DNA of 42,119 nucleotides from an uncultured Oscillospiraceae bacterium (GTDB lineage Bacteria; Bacillota_A; Clostridia; Oscillospirales; Oscillospiraceae): assembly GCA_900762245.1 (NCBI GenBank), contig CAAFFR010000070.1, positions 1 through 42,119 on the forward strand. The letters run 5' to 3'. Every line of letters begins with the position of its first letter. The stretch's first letter is position 1. The translations under genes were made by a program, and so were the position numbers. The notes under the pieces were generated by a model. It did not search any database. It saw only the letters and a program-made list of their open reading frames with translations, and was not told the origin of the DNA. Of this stretch, positions 1 through 8,331 are shown in pieces.

Positions 1-1
1 A

Positions 2-115
2 GGCTATCTCGGCCTTATCCACGTGCTGACGGCGGAGCTTGCGCCGTTTGGCGTCAAGAGTGACCCGTACGGGATTCGTTATAGTATTGTGGTGTACCAG
101 TTTTTGGAGGGTTGA
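2..115 (+). CDS. 3' end of an unrecognised gene, cut by the window edge
   Basis: An open frame enters from the left edge and ends in TGA at 113-115, giving 37 residues ending in VVYQFLEG. It runs convergently over the last 62 bases of the recombinase gene. I do not recognise the family. It may be the gene into which the recombinase-bearing element inserted, with a chimeric end, or it may be only a fortuitous open frame. Too little is visible to decide. Confidence 0.25.
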   Translation, partial: GYLGLIHVLTAELAPFGVKSDPYGIRYSIVVYQFLEG

Positions 116-1733
116 TGCCTGCAGGTGCAGAGAATGGGGCGTAAACCGCCTCATATTTTTGCCCTAATTTGAGATAAATGTCCAGATGGATCTCTTCTTT
201 TGTGCTTTCCTTCTTCACAACTACCTTATCCAGGATTGTGGCAACCAGTGCGGTGTTGATTTCCCCCTCGAAACTCAGCTGTTTTTCCAGCTCCTGCCGG
301 ATAGCATCTATATCCAACTCCTGGGAGGTGGCTTTCGACTGTTCCTGCCGGATGGCCGCCAACTGAGATTCCTGCTGCTTTAGCTGATCGTTCAGGCCAT
401 CGTTGCGCTCTTTGAATTCTTCGATGGTGATGGCTCCGGCAATGTGTAAGTCCAACAATCGATCCTTTTTCTGCTTGGTGGCTGCGATCTCCCCTTCCAC
501 ATGGGCAAGCATTTTTTCGTAGTCCACTTCCTTGGGCACATGGGTCAGCACCGTGATCAAAGAGTCGATAATGGCATCCTTATCTTTCATCATCTCAGTG
601 AAGATCTGCGCCAGAATTTTGTCCAGTTCCTCGCTGCGGATCTGGGGTGCAGAGCAGGCAGCTCTACCCTTCTGCCGGTAGACCTTGCACTGCCACACCT
701 CCTTATCCCCTGCTGAACTTTGCAGCACCTGCCGGTGGAAGGTGGTTCCATGTTCCTCACAGATGATCTTGGTGCTGTAAGGATAACGGTTGTGATAGGT
801 TGTTCCGCTGCTGTGTGACATAGATTCTTTTCTCCTCTCTTTGTAAAGGGCGTTTGCCCGATCCCACAGTTCCTCGCTGACGATGGCCGGGATGCTGGGG
901 TCCGGGTACATGACCCATTCACTTTCATCCAGAAATGCTTTTTTCTTGGTGCGGTAGTCTATGTTCTGGGTTTTATTGCCACAGTACCAACCTTTGTATT
1001 TGGGGTTCTCCAACATGTGCCGAATGGTCAGCGTGTTAAAGGCATTCCCCTCCCGGCTGGTGTAGCCCATCTCCAAAAGCTTTTGTGATATCTTCCGGGT
1101 GCCGTAACGATGGTTGGCATACAGATCAAAAATGATCCGCACGATTTTCGCCTCTTCCTCGTTGATGGTCAGGACGCAATCCTTTTTGTCATAGCCGTAA
1201 AGCTTATCGTTGCCCAGTACATGACCATTCTTGATAGCCTGCCGAAAACCGAATTTCAATCGTTCAGAAAGCTTCCGCACCTCGTCCTGGGCAACACCCG
1301 CCATGATGACCAACCGGAACTCGCTGTCGGTGTCCAGAGTATTGATGTTGTCATTCTGAAAGAAAACACCCACATTGTGTTCCAGCAGTTCCTGGGTGTA
1401 CTTGATACTGTCCAGGGTAGAACGGGAAAACCGGGAGATTTCCTTGGTGATGATAAAATCAAAAAGTCCGGCTTTCGCATCCCGGATCATGCGGTTGAAT
1501 TCATCCCGCTTCTTTGTGCTGGTACCGGAAATGCCCTCATCTATGTACCCCGGAACAAAGGTCCAGTTTTTCTTGCTTCGAATCAGCTCCGTGTAATACT
1601 GCACCTGGTTTTCCAGGGAGTTTAACTGCTCATCCTGATCTGTGGAAACACGGGCATAAAATGTCACCCGCAGGGGCAGGTCGTAAATCGGCCTGCCCAT
1701 TCGCAATTCTGCGCGAATCTTACGTATGTCCAT
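54..1733 (-). CDS. Large serine recombinase (TnpX/SpoIVCA type)
   Basis: Site-specific DNA recombinase that would excise and integrate the mobile element through a serine-DNA intermediate. The 559-residue product starts with the resolvase catalytic domain (YARVST, predicted nucleophile Ser30). It is followed by the Recombinase domain (about 170-290), a zinc-ribbon region with Cys/His pairs (about 345-400) and a coiled coil (about 440-500), the usual order and length for large serine recombinases of Clostridia. The ATG at 1733 was chosen because AGGAGG lies just upstream (1740-1745); the longer frame to 1796 has no ribosome site. The start overlaps the small gene before it by 14 bases. The last codons run through possible element-end sequence at the window edge. 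It is the only recombinase in the window, so it is the candidate enzyme for the large element, but whether it acts on the sigK site cannot be told from here. Confidence 0.9.
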   Translation of the reverse strand: MDIRKIRAELRMGRPIYDLPLRVTFYARVSTDQDEQLNSLENQVQYYTELIRSKKNWTFVPGYIDEGISGTSTKKRDEFNRMIRDAKAGLFDFIITKEISRFSRSTLDSIKYTQELLEHNVGVFFQNDNINTLDTDSEFRLVIMAGVAQDEVRKLSERLKFGFRQAIKNGHVLGNDKLYGYDKKDCVLTINEEEAKIVRIIFDLYANHRYGTRKISQKLLEMGYTSREGNAFNTLTIRHMLENPKYKGWYCGNKTQNIDYRTKKKAFLDESEWVMYPDPSIPAIVSEELWDRANALYKERRKESMSHSSGTTYHNRYPYSTKIICEEHGTTFHRQVLQSSAGDKEVWQCKVYRQKGRAACSAPQIRSEELDKILAQIFTEMMKDKDAIIDSLITVLTHVPKEVDYEKMLAHVEGEIAATKQKKDRLLDLHIAGAITIEEFKERNDGLNDQLKQQESQLAAIRQEQSKATSQELDIDAIRQELEKQLSFEGEINTALVATILDKVVVKKESTKEEIHLDIYLKLGQKYEAVYAPFSAPAGINPPKTGTPQYYNESRTGHS

Positions 1734-1899
1734 CCTGATCCTCCTTTCTGTCGTCCCCAGCATAGCAGAAGAAATCTGCACTGTCGAATGTGTCAAGTAT
1801 TCTGCTGCGGGACTTATCGTGAATATCCTGCGTGATCAGTTCCTTATCCAAAAGCGTCTGCAATAAGACGCACATAACATCCTGCTGTACCTTTTTCAT
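1720..1899 (-). CDS. Small protein encoded ahead of the recombinase
   Basis: A 59-residue acidic protein beginning MKKVQQDVMC. GAGGTGA lies six bases before the ATG at 1899; a GTG two codons earlier is also possible. Its end overlaps the recombinase start, so the two are translationally coupled. I do not recognise a family. The size and position would suit a recombination directionality factor or a recombinase accessory protein, but nothing in the sequence proves this. Confidence 0.5.
   Translation of the reverse strand: MKKVQQDVMCVLLQTLLDKELITQDIHDKSRSRILDTFDSADFFCYAGDDRKEDQDGHT
1755..1796 (-). promoter_or_regulatory. Promoter motif before the recombinase, shared with tnpV
   Basis: On the minus strand the 14-mer TTGACACATTCGAC (1796-1783) is followed by 18 bases and then TATGCT. 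The same 14-mer, followed by 18 bases and TACAAT, lies before tnpV at 22181-22218. The TTCGAC part can serve as a -35 with an 18-base spacer. It lies within the small gene at 1720-1899 and would give the recombinase its own transcript. Confidence 0.55.
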
Positions 1900-1953
1900 C
1901 TGCACTCACCTCGTATTACCTTATGATTCTTCTTCTCTCTCATGCCACACACC

Positions 1954-2808
1954 TTACCTTTCCTGTGCGCGCTGACGCTTGCGGTAATCGGCTTCCAGCA
2001 GCTTGATAATGTGCGCTTGAATACGGGCAGCATCGTAGCTTTTGGGGAAATACTTCTTCAAATCCGTAGTCCGGAAGCTGATCTTGTCCTGCTGGTTGGC
2101 CTTGGGTTCCCGGAGGATGTCGAAGATCTTGTCCATGTTCAACTCTCCGGCTTGGCTCAGTTTCTTCAGCTGGATGGCCTGAGAAAGCGAGGGGGTGCAG
2201 TCCTCGCTCTCCATGGTTTCCAAAAGGTCATGCTGCTCCTGCCGGGTTAAGTAGGACAGTTCTACAGCGGGAGTCAGAGCAATTTTGCCGCTGTCCACCA
2301 TGGTAAGGATTTCGGGGATTAGCTCTGTCAGACGGATATAGCGGTGAATTTGCCGAGAACTATCCTCAGAATTCTCCGCAATTCCATCCCTTGTCCACTT
2401 CTGGCCAAGTTGGCCAGAAGTCTTACCCTGATGATTCATTGCCTCCAATTTGAGCTTATAGGCGAAGGCTCGTTCGCTGGGCAAAATCTTCTCCCGGTGG
2501 AGGTTACTGTCCACCAGGGCAATCGCCGCCGCATCCCGGTCCAGGGCATAAATCAAGGCAGGAACCGTTGTGATTCCTGCCTTTTGGCATGCGTGAAGTC
2601 TCCGGTGACCGGAGATCACTTCATATTCGTTATTTTCCAGCGGACGGACTGTAATGGGTGTCAGCAAACCCTGGGTAAGAATGCTCCACACCAGCTGTTC
2701 CATTTCCGCATCATCTTTCACCTGGAAGGGATGTCCTTCAAAGGGGCGCAGCTTTTCCACAGGCAGCTGCATGGCCTGTACGGTACTCTTGGTTTTAGTC
2801 AATGGCAA
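1954..2808 (-). CDS. ParB/Spo0J-like nuclease-domain DNA-binding protein
   Basis: A 284-residue ParB-family protein. Residues 10-100 hold the ParB N-terminal domain, with the characteristic GHRRLHACQKAG and SNLHREKILPSERAF stretches that form the CTP-binding and helix-turn-helix-adjacent region in ParB proteins. The rest is helical. A TTG start at 2808 follows AAAGGA by a few bases and overlaps the relaxase gene end by 14 bases, so it is probably co-translated with it. There is no ParA partner nearby. In mobilizable elements such orphan ParB proteins accompany replication and mobilization genes, and a role in maintenance or regulation of the element is inferred. Confidence 0.85.
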   Translation of the reverse strand: MPLTKTKSTVQAMQLPVEKLRPFEGHPFQVKDDAEMEQLVWSILTQGLLTPITVRPLENNEYEVISGHRRLHACQKAGITTVPALIYALDRDAAAIALVDSNLHREKILPSERAFAYKLKLEAMNHQGKTSGQLGQKWTRDGIAENSEDSSRQIHRYIRLTELIPEILTMVDSGKIALTPAVELSYLTRQEQHDLLETMESEDCTPSLSQAIQLKKLSQAGELNMDKIFDILREPKANQQDKISFRTTDLKKYFPKSYDAARIQAHIIKLLEADYRKRQRAQER

Positions 2809-3772
2809 TGGTTTCCTTTCTTTCAGATTTGGGGTCGTTGTATTCTGCGATAATTTCTGGCTGGATCGCGGTCAAAGTCTGCTGCAAAGACGCAATGGTC
2901 CTCTGCAATTCTTCCTGCTCCTGCACTTTTCTTTCCAATTCCAGCAGTCGCTGAACACTGGGCTTGCTGCTGTTCGCTTCCTTTTTCAGTTGGGCAATCT
3001 CCGCTTTCAATTCCTTTTCTGCTTTCTTCAATGCCTTGGTCTTGGTCATCAGCTCTGCAACGCCGGGGATGTACTCATCCAGAATTTTGAGGATTTCTTC
3101 TCGCACCCGCTTAGCGTTCATGGGATTGATGCTACTTAGCAGTTCTCTCAGCTTCTGTTCCAGACGGTGCATCCTGGTGGCCTGCTTGAAGATCCGGGGA
3201 GGCAGATGGGTTCTGCCGGTTTCACTGGCAGATTCACCCCGCTCCAAATCCGGATATTTCTTCACCATGTAGGACCAGTATTCGTCCTGCCACTGGGTCA
3301 GCTTCTTCCTGTTTCCGACAATATCCTTGGCACTGAGCCGCCCATCCTCTGTAATTGGCACGAAGCAAAGGTGCATATGGGGCGTTTTTTCATCCATGTG
3401 CACCACCGCAGACACGAAAGTGCCGAGGTCCTGCTTGGTTTTCATGAATTCCAGCGCCCGTTCAAAATAGGCCCGGATCTCTTTATCGCTCTTTCCCTGG
3501 AAAAATTCCGGACTGGCGGTGATCAGGGTTTCCACGATACGGACACTGTCCTTTCGGGCTTTGCATCCGGCTTCCCGGATCATCCCGTCCGCTTCTGCCC
3601 GGTACTTGCCGCTCGGCTTCACCAGATGGAAATTGTACTTGCTCATCTCGGTCTTAATGTCCGGGTTGCTGGCATAAAACTCTTTGGTTCGCTCGTTATG
3701 GGCTTCGATCCGGCTGATCGTCGGCCCCTTGTATTTGGCGAACCGCAAAATAGCATATTGGGCTTTGCTCAT
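2795..3772 (-). CDS. MobV-family relaxase (plasmid recombination enzyme, Pre/Mob)
   Basis: Relaxase that would nick oriT and lead a single strand into a recipient using another element's conjugation machine. The 325-residue protein carries the MobV histidine motif HxDExxPHxH (HMDEKTPHMH, about residues 125-134). An early histidine (EAHNERT) and a long C-terminal coiled coil (about 210-310, rich in K/E/L) are also typical of Pre/Mob enzymes. ATG 3772 is preferred over the open frame to 3796 because the family consensus begins at MSKAQYAILR. It corresponds in role to TnpZ of Tn4451. The candidate cognate nick site is at 8223-8260, about 4.5 kb away, whereas in small plasmids it lies next to the gene. 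Confidence 0.9.
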   Translation of the reverse strand: MSKAQYAILRFAKYKGPTISRIEAHNERTKEFYASNPDIKTEMSKYNFHLVKPSGKYRAEADGMIREAGCKARKDSVRIVETLITASPEFFQGKSDKEIRAYFERALEFMKTKQDLGTFVSAVVHMDEKTPHMHLCFVPITEDGRLSAKDIVGNRKKLTQWQDEYWSYMVKKYPDLERGESASETGRTHLPPRIFKQATRMHRLEQKLRELLSSINPMNAKRVREEILKILDEYIPGVAELMTKTKALKKAEKELKAEIAQLKKEANSSKPSVQRLLELERKVQEQEELQRTIASLQQTLTAIQPEIIAEYNDPKSERKETIAID

Positions 3773-4002
3773 TCCGCATCCCGTCCCTTCTGCCAAACGA
3801 TCTCATAACCCAGCACATCCGCCAGTTCCAGAACGTCCTTGTACCGCAGGGACTCCCGGCGCAGCTTGGCAGAGAAGTTGGACAAGCTGTCGCTCCAACC
3901 GTACTCCGTGGACAGCAGTTCCACAGCCTCCGCCATGGTGTACCCGGCCAGCATGATCTGGGCCTTGATCTGACTTCTGATATAACCTTTCTTGATTTTC
4001 AA
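3769..4002 (-). CDS. Small helix-turn-helix-like protein ahead of the relaxase
   Basis: A protein of about 77 residues with a pattern resembling an HTH fold of the DUF6471 kind: 'MLAGYTMAEAVELL', then 'SNFSAKLRRESLRY', then 'VLELADVLGYEIVW'. The ATG at 4017 overlaps the GGAGG ribosome site itself, so I favour the TTG at 4002, which sits eight bases after GGAGG. Its end overlaps the relaxase start, suggesting one operon and a regulatory role for mobilization. Family assignment is by resemblance only. Confidence 0.6.
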   Translation of the reverse strand: MKIKKGYIRSQIKAQIMLAGYTMAEAVELLSTEYGWSDSLSNFSAKLRRESLRYKDVLELADVLGYEIVWQKGRDAE

Positions 4003-4017
4003 AGTTGATTCCTCCAT

Positions 4018-4430
4018 GTATTCGATGTTGATTTTCGTGCATTCAATTTACGATTTGGTGTATCCCCTGTGGAAGTGAAAACCGCTCCATTTTCCGGTAT
4101 CCATGTCCTGTCCATGAGCGGGACAGCCGATTGCATGATTTCGCAGTTTTCTTTCCTCCTTCGGGAAGATGTTGCCATTTCCGCACAGTAACTGCGCGGT
4201 TTCGACAACCTCGTTTTGCTACAATAGAGAAGCAAAACCGTCGATTTATTTACGGTTCTCACCAGTCTTTCTTTCCATAAGGAATTGTCGGCAGGTGCGG
4301 ATTCTGTCCGGTAAAATGGACACATTGTTTGATACACTGGCAGCGTAAAAGCAAGGATGTATTTTCAAAGCTGCTGTACGTACCGTACGCTGTACAGTAC
4401 GTACACGCTTTTGGAACATCTACTGCGTTT
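4018..4430. other. Non-coding stretch with inverted repeats inside the mobilization/replication block
   Basis: No convincing gene. It holds an inverted repeat TGTACGTAC/GTACGTACA (4375-4383 and 4397-4405) with further GTAC palindromes between the arms. It also holds a hairpin CGTTTTGC/GCAAAAC around 4211-4241 and AACCGT/ACGGTT around 4238-4256. The stretch lies downstream of the primase/helicase gene and upstream of the relaxase genes, so it may hold a promoter for the latter or a replication site. Confidence 0.4.
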
Positions 4431-5735
4431 TTAGAACCCATGCCGGATGACCTCAACGCCCACGAATCCCCGGACCCGCCTGCCGCCGGAGAGGTAGATG
4501 TTGTTGGTATACTCCACATTGTAAAGAGCTTCATTCTGGGCCAGTTCCGAACTGAGCCTGCTGGAAGATAGCCGATGGCAGGCGTTGTCCTCGCACCAAA
4601 GGGTGTAGGCATCGTACAGGGCCTTGGAGCTGGCTTCCGCATCCGCCCGGAACTGGATGTACCCGGTGGAGTGTAAGAACTCAATGATGTTATTGTTGTT
4701 CCGTTTCACCGTCTCCACATTTTCCGCGCCCTTTTTGCTAACTGTGAAATGGTAGTTATTCCGGATCAGCCTGTGCAGCCCTTCAAGACACCACAGGAAG
4801 ATCCCTTCCAGTTCCCCGCACATCTTCTCTACCAGGAACGGATCATCCTCCCGGTCTGCCGGACGGTTTCTGGTGGTCAGGATCAGCTGACGGCGGTAAA
4901 AGCCATCGGAATGGTCGTACAGAGAACTCAGAGCGCCATTTCCAAAGCAGAGGAACCGGACACACAGCTGTACCTGATAACTCTGGATGCCCTTCCGCTC
5001 CACATCCATGGCCGCTTCCGCGGTGACGATGGATTTGATGTAATTGGTTTTGGGCAGGGCATTCATGTCCATGTCATCATCTACCATCAGCAGGCGGTTT
5101 TCTAAGTCCGCTCTGGCAAAGCGGTTGCTTTCCACCTTCTGAATGCTGCCGGTATTCATGCTCCTGCCCAGCATGGCTTTCAGCACCAGCCCGATCCGGC
5201 TTTTGCCCTCTCCGCCTCTGCCCAGGATCATCATCATTTTCTGACCCTTGGTGGAGGGGATCAGGCAATAGCCCAGATATTCCTGCAAGGTTGGAATGTC
5301 CTCCGGTTCCAGCAGTTCCGACAGGAACCGAAGCCACCGCACCGGCTTTTGTGCCGCTGGGTTATAGTTGACAGCCAGACGGTTGGCACAGAAATTCTTC
5401 ACAGGAAGGAACCTGCCATCCAGATAATAAATGCCGTTGCCAACATGGATGCGGTCTGCTTCCATGGGAAGCGGCTGGGAATAGGCTTGCAGCTTGATCA
5501 CTTCCAGCAGATTCGATACCCGCTTGTGGAGTCCCGTTGTGATGCAGTCCCGGATCTCATTTAAGATCAGCTGCTTGACCCATTCTTCATCTTCCACAGC
5601 CCCATCCTCTGTGAACAGCTGACCGTTGATACATTTCATGGGGTATCTGTCGAGAAAATCCTGGGAGAACAAAACCTCGTTGATTTTCTTCCCATCGAAC
5701 CATTCAGGCACAGATTTCTGTTTCGGCTTGTTCAA
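4431..5735 (-). CDS. Phage/plasmid-type primase-helicase (D5/DUF5906 family)
   Basis: A superfamily 3-like replicative helicase for the element. P-loop GRGGEGKS and the acidic Walker B LLMVDDDMDMN are visible in the middle of the protein, and the C-terminus has a winged-helix-like region (HRLSSSRLSSELAQNEALYN). The family is that of phage DNA primases with a D5-like ATPase. Two starts are possible: ATG at 5789, with no good ribosome site, or TTG at 5735, nine bases after AAAGGGGG. I used the latter, giving 434 residues and a 32-base overlap with the CHC2 gene. Together the two genes look like a split primase/helicase for autonomous replication of the excised circle. Confidence 0.8.
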   Translation of the reverse strand: MNKPKQKSVPEWFDGKKINEVLFSQDFLDRYPMKCINGQLFTEDGAVEDEEWVKQLILNEIRDCITTGLHKRVSNLLEVIKLQAYSQPLPMEADRIHVGNGIYYLDGRFLPVKNFCANRLAVNYNPAAQKPVRWLRFLSELLEPEDIPTLQEYLGYCLIPSTKGQKMMMILGRGGEGKSRIGLVLKAMLGRSMNTGSIQKVESNRFARADLENRLLMVDDDMDMNALPKTNYIKSIVTAEAAMDVERKGIQSYQVQLCVRFLCFGNGALSSLYDHSDGFYRRQLILTTRNRPADREDDPFLVEKMCGELEGIFLWCLEGLHRLIRNNYHFTVSKKGAENVETVKRNNNNIIEFLHSTGYIQFRADAEASSKALYDAYTLWCEDNACHRLSSSRLSSELAQNEALYNVEYTNNIYLSGGRRVRGFVGVEVIRHGF

Positions 5736-6339
5736 TCGCTGCTTCCCCCTTTCTTCGGTCAACGTAGGCTTTGAGGGACTCCATGGCACCGTTTCCCACT
5801 AAGTCATTCAGCACATGCTCCTTCTGCTCCGGTGCCGCTGCCGTGATGCAGTTCCGAAGATAAAGAATGGTGTCCCACATCTGACAGGCTTCCCGGTATC
5901 GGTCATCCCAGGGTTCCTCCGGTGCCGTGGGTGCATACCGCTTTTTCCATCGTTCCAGCAGATCCAGATAGGCATCCAGGGTACTGATGCAGAACAGTTC
6001 CTTTCTCTGGATCTGGCGCTGCTGCTCCTGCTTCTGTTTGAAGGCAGGCACAGATCGTTTTGCCTGCGTTGGAGGTCTGGGATCAAGGCCAAAGTCTTCT
6101 GCCAATCTTCTGGCGGCCCGATACTGACTGATGCCAAACAGTTTTGCGACAAGGTTTGTCACATCCCCATGGGCGTGACAGCCGAAGCAGTAAAAGTAAT
6201 CTTCGTTCAGTTTCAGACTGGGGCAGTCATCCTCATGGAAGGGGCAGCGAGTCATGCCTTTGTTGTTGACAGACAGCCCGTATCGCTCTGCTGCCTGCCG
6301 TGGTGTGATGTTTTCTTTGATGGTCTGAAAAATATCCAT
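5704..6339 (-). CDS. CHC2 zinc-finger primase-like protein
   Basis: A 211-residue protein with the N-terminal zinc finger of DnaG-type primases (CPFH...CFGC, residues about 29-54). It stops before a TOPRIM catalytic core, so it is the DNA-binding module only; the following gene supplies the ATPase. ATG 6339 follows AAAGGAG by about eight bases. It is first in the minus-strand replication and mobilization block and faces the repressor gene across 215 bases that contain a strong hairpin (6442-6489). Confidence 0.85.
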   Translation of the reverse strand: MDIFQTIKENITPRQAAERYGLSVNNKGMTRCPFHEDDCPSLKLNEDYFYCFGCHAHGDVTNLVAKLFGISQYRAARRLAEDFGLDPRPPTQAKRSVPAFKQKQEQQRQIQRKELFCISTLDAYLDLLERWKKRYAPTAPEEPWDDRYREACQMWDTILYLRNCITAAAPEQKEHVLNDLVGNGAMESLKAYVDRRKGEAAIEQAETEICA

Positions 6340-6441
6340 TGTTGATGCTCCTTTCGAATTATTGATGAATTGAACCATCTGTTTTCAATATACGGTCAAC
6401 CCACACCAAAACCCGAAATTCTACCGAAAAAGCCGGAAACG

Positions 6442-6489
6442 AAAAAAGCCGCCCCGAGATCCTGCAAATTTGCAGGACTTCAGAGCGGC
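6442..6489 (-). terminator. Terminator-like hairpin in the leader of the replication block (possible attenuator/operator)
   Basis: The perfect 16-bp palindrome CCTGCAAATTTGCAGG (6461-6476) is enclosed by GCCGC (6448-6452) and GCGGC (6485-6489). On the minus strand the stem is followed directly by six T. It stands between divergent genes and no gene ends there on the minus strand, so it would stop leader transcripts heading into the CHC2 gene. The palindrome could also bind the divergently encoded repressor. Confidence 0.6.
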
Positions 6490-6554
6490 ACATGATGACA
6501 CTTTGTGTAATAAACAACCATTTCCCATAAACGAGAACCAAGGAGGAAAGAACT

Positions 6555-7385
6555 ATGAGCCAGAGATTGCCCGGAAACAAGCGGGAGCGTGTAAAAGATC
6601 TGCGAATGGAACGGGGGCTGAGCCTCAGTGAACTTGCCAGCCGGGTCGGCTGCAACGAGACTACATTGGGCAGATATGAGCGAGGAGAAACGGACCGCAT
6701 CGGAGATGAGATCGTGCGGTCACTGGCACGGGAATTCAATGTGTCCATTGACTACCTCATGGGCGAAACCGACATCCCCTATGTGAAGAATTTCGATATT
6801 TCAGAACTGGGGCTTTCCGCAGAATCTGCCCAGCGGCTGCTGACCCGGAAGGTCAATGTGGAGGTGGTGAACCGGATGCTGGAACACCCCAACTTCCCCG
6901 TTCTCACGCTGATGATCTCCCAATATTTCCACGATGTCTTCTCCGCTGGATTCGCGGGTCGGAATCATATTCTGGATATGGCAAACCGCTACCTGGTAGC
7001 CAATTCCACCCCACAGAACAAAGCCGCAATATCACAGGCCGTAACAGACATTAACCTTCAAAAGATCTCTCCCCATGAAGTGGACTGTGCCAAAATCACC
7101 AACAGCTTCATGGCAATTCTGAAAGATATCAAGGCAGACATGGGCAGGAAGAAACCCACAGGCCAGACCATAACCAAGGAAGCGATCCAGGCTATGTATG
7201 CGGCAACCCCCAAGGGTTCCGAAGCCATTTCCGAGAAACCTTCCATCCATACCGATCAGCTGGCAAGTGCTGTTGCTGCTTTCACCCAGCAAAAACACCA
7301 GCTTGGGCCTAAATATCAGGCGCTTTTCGAGGACTTTGCGAAGAAATTTATAGCATTACAGCAGGAGGATGCCTGTGAGCAATGA
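6555..7385 (+). CDS. Cro/CI-type (XRE) transcriptional regulator
   Basis: A 276-residue protein with an N-terminal helix-turn-helix (residues about 10-65: LRMERGLSLSELASRVGCNETTLGRYERGE) followed by 'SIDYLMGETD', the usual XRE hinge. A long C-terminal part of unknown function ends in a helical tail. AGGAGG precedes the ATG. It is divergent from the replication block and overlaps the start of the sigma factor gene, so it is probably the element's master repressor. No LexA-like Ser/Lys protease domain was recognised, so induction by self-cleavage is not indicated. Confidence 0.85.
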   Translation: MSQRLPGNKRERVKDLRMERGLSLSELASRVGCNETTLGRYERGETDRIGDEIVRSLAREFNVSIDYLMGETDIPYVKNFDISELGLSAESAQRLLTRKVNVEVVNRMLEHPNFPVLTLMISQYFHDVFSAGFAGRNHILDMANRYLVANSTPQNKAAISQAVTDINLQKISPHEVDCAKITNSFMAILKDIKADMGRKKPTGQTITKEAIQAMYAATPKGSEAISEKPSIHTDQLASAVAAFTQQKHQLGPKYQALFEDFAKKFIALQQEDACEQ

Positions 7386-7971
7386 AGAACTCTGCATTCT
7401 GGCGCAGCAAGGAGATCTGGAAGCCAGAAATGCATTGATTCTGAACATCCAGAACTACATATATAAAGAGGTAAACGCGCTGAAAGACAAGTTGGCTCTT
7501 CCTATCTGGGTCGTGGATGACATGATCCAGGAATGTACCTTCGGTCTTATAGAAGCCATCCAGCGGTTCGATGCCAGCCGTGGCACAAAATTTCTAACTT
7601 ATGCGGATTTCTGGATTAAGAAAAGCTGCCAGAAGATCATTGACGAATTTATGCCCAGCCGTGAATTGGTCAGCCTGTATCAGGAATTGGGATATGACGA
7701 AGATACCATACTGCTGAACCTCATCTTAGATGAAAATGCCCTTGATCCGGAAGCATGCGGCATCCGTGCTGCCACGATCCAGCAGGTCCGCAAGGCATTG
7801 GAGGCTATCCCTGACCGGGACCGGATGTATCTGCATTGCCGGTTTGGCTTTGACCTGGACCGTAACCGAACCATCGCAGAAACCGCAAAACGATTGCATC
7901 AGGCAGAAAGCAGATGCCAGGAGATCGAGAACGCCGCTCTGGAAAAGGTCCGGCAGGAGCTGGGGATATAA
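7375..7971 (+). CDS. Element-encoded sigma-70-like factor
   Basis: A 198-residue sigma factor. Region 2 is clear: DMIQECTFGLIEAIQRFDASRG, then 'KFLTYADFWIKKSCQ', the core-binding and -10 recognition helices. Region 4 is represented by 'IPDRDRMYLHCRFGFDLDRNRTIAETAKRLHQAESRCQEIE'. GTG 7375 was chosen because GGAGG lies six bases before it; the ATG at 7369 touches the ribosome site. Its start overlaps the end of the repressor gene. A sigma factor coupled to a repressor suggests it drives element genes on induction; the shared promoter motif before the recombinase and tnpV is a candidate target. Confidence 0.85.
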   Translation: MSNEELCILAQQGDLEARNALILNIQNYIYKEVNALKDKLALPIWVVDDMIQECTFGLIEAIQRFDASRGTKFLTYADFWIKKSCQKIIDEFMPSRELVSLYQELGYDEDTILLNLILDENALDPEACGIRAATIQQVRKALEAIPDRDRMYLHCRFGFDLDRNRTIAETAKRLHQAESRCQEIENAALEKVRQELGI

Positions 7972-8222
7972 CGAAGGATACGTCGCTTCGGCGGGTTTGA
8001 TATACCTTCCGCTCCCCCGGTGATGCAGCTGCGCTCCGAAGATTTTTGCAAAATCGTCTCCGCTACGCCGCACCACCTACACCCGAACAGCCGGATTTTG
8101 TCTGAGGGACAAATCCTGATTTTTAAGCGCATGGCGCGCCAAAATCCGCCTGTTCTGCTGCCACCGGAAACGGTGTGTTCTGCAAGAAAACACCCCCTTT
8201 CCAGCGTCAGCGGTCGCAGAAG

Positions 8223-8260
8223 GTATAACACACTAGACTTTCCAAAGGAAAATCGTGTGC
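8223..8260 (-). other. Candidate oriT for the MobV relaxase
   Basis: Read on the minus strand, GCACAC is followed by a stem (TTTCC/GGAAA, 8239-8243 and 8247-8251) and then TAGTGTGTTATAC (8235-8223). From memory of the pMV158 family, the nick region is GTGTG/TTATAC preceded by a GCACAC inverted repeat, and the match is complete over 13 bases. The outer arms CACAC/GTGTG (8229-8233, 8255-8259) are also present. The predicted nick on the minus strand is between positions 8229 and 8228. The presence of a MobV relaxase in the same element supports the call. Confidence 0.75.
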
Positions 8261-8331
8261 CAACAGGGCGCTTTCACCCCTATTGGAAACCCAGAAATAA
8301 AGGAACCTGCAGTCCCTTTATAATCCCAGCC

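Noticed and set aside
80..105. AGTATTG near the left edge as the partner att core of the sigK site
   Set aside because: It is in the opposite orientation to the sigK cores, the match is only seven bases, and no sigK 3' half follows.
3999..4337. A 112-codon minus-strand frame after the primase/helicase gene
   Set aside because: Composition unlike a real protein, no ribosome site, and it overlaps inverted repeats.
7375..7971. Sigma factor gene as the missing 3' half of sigK
   Set aside because: It is a complete short sigma factor with its own region 2 and region 4, on the other strand and far from any att repeat.
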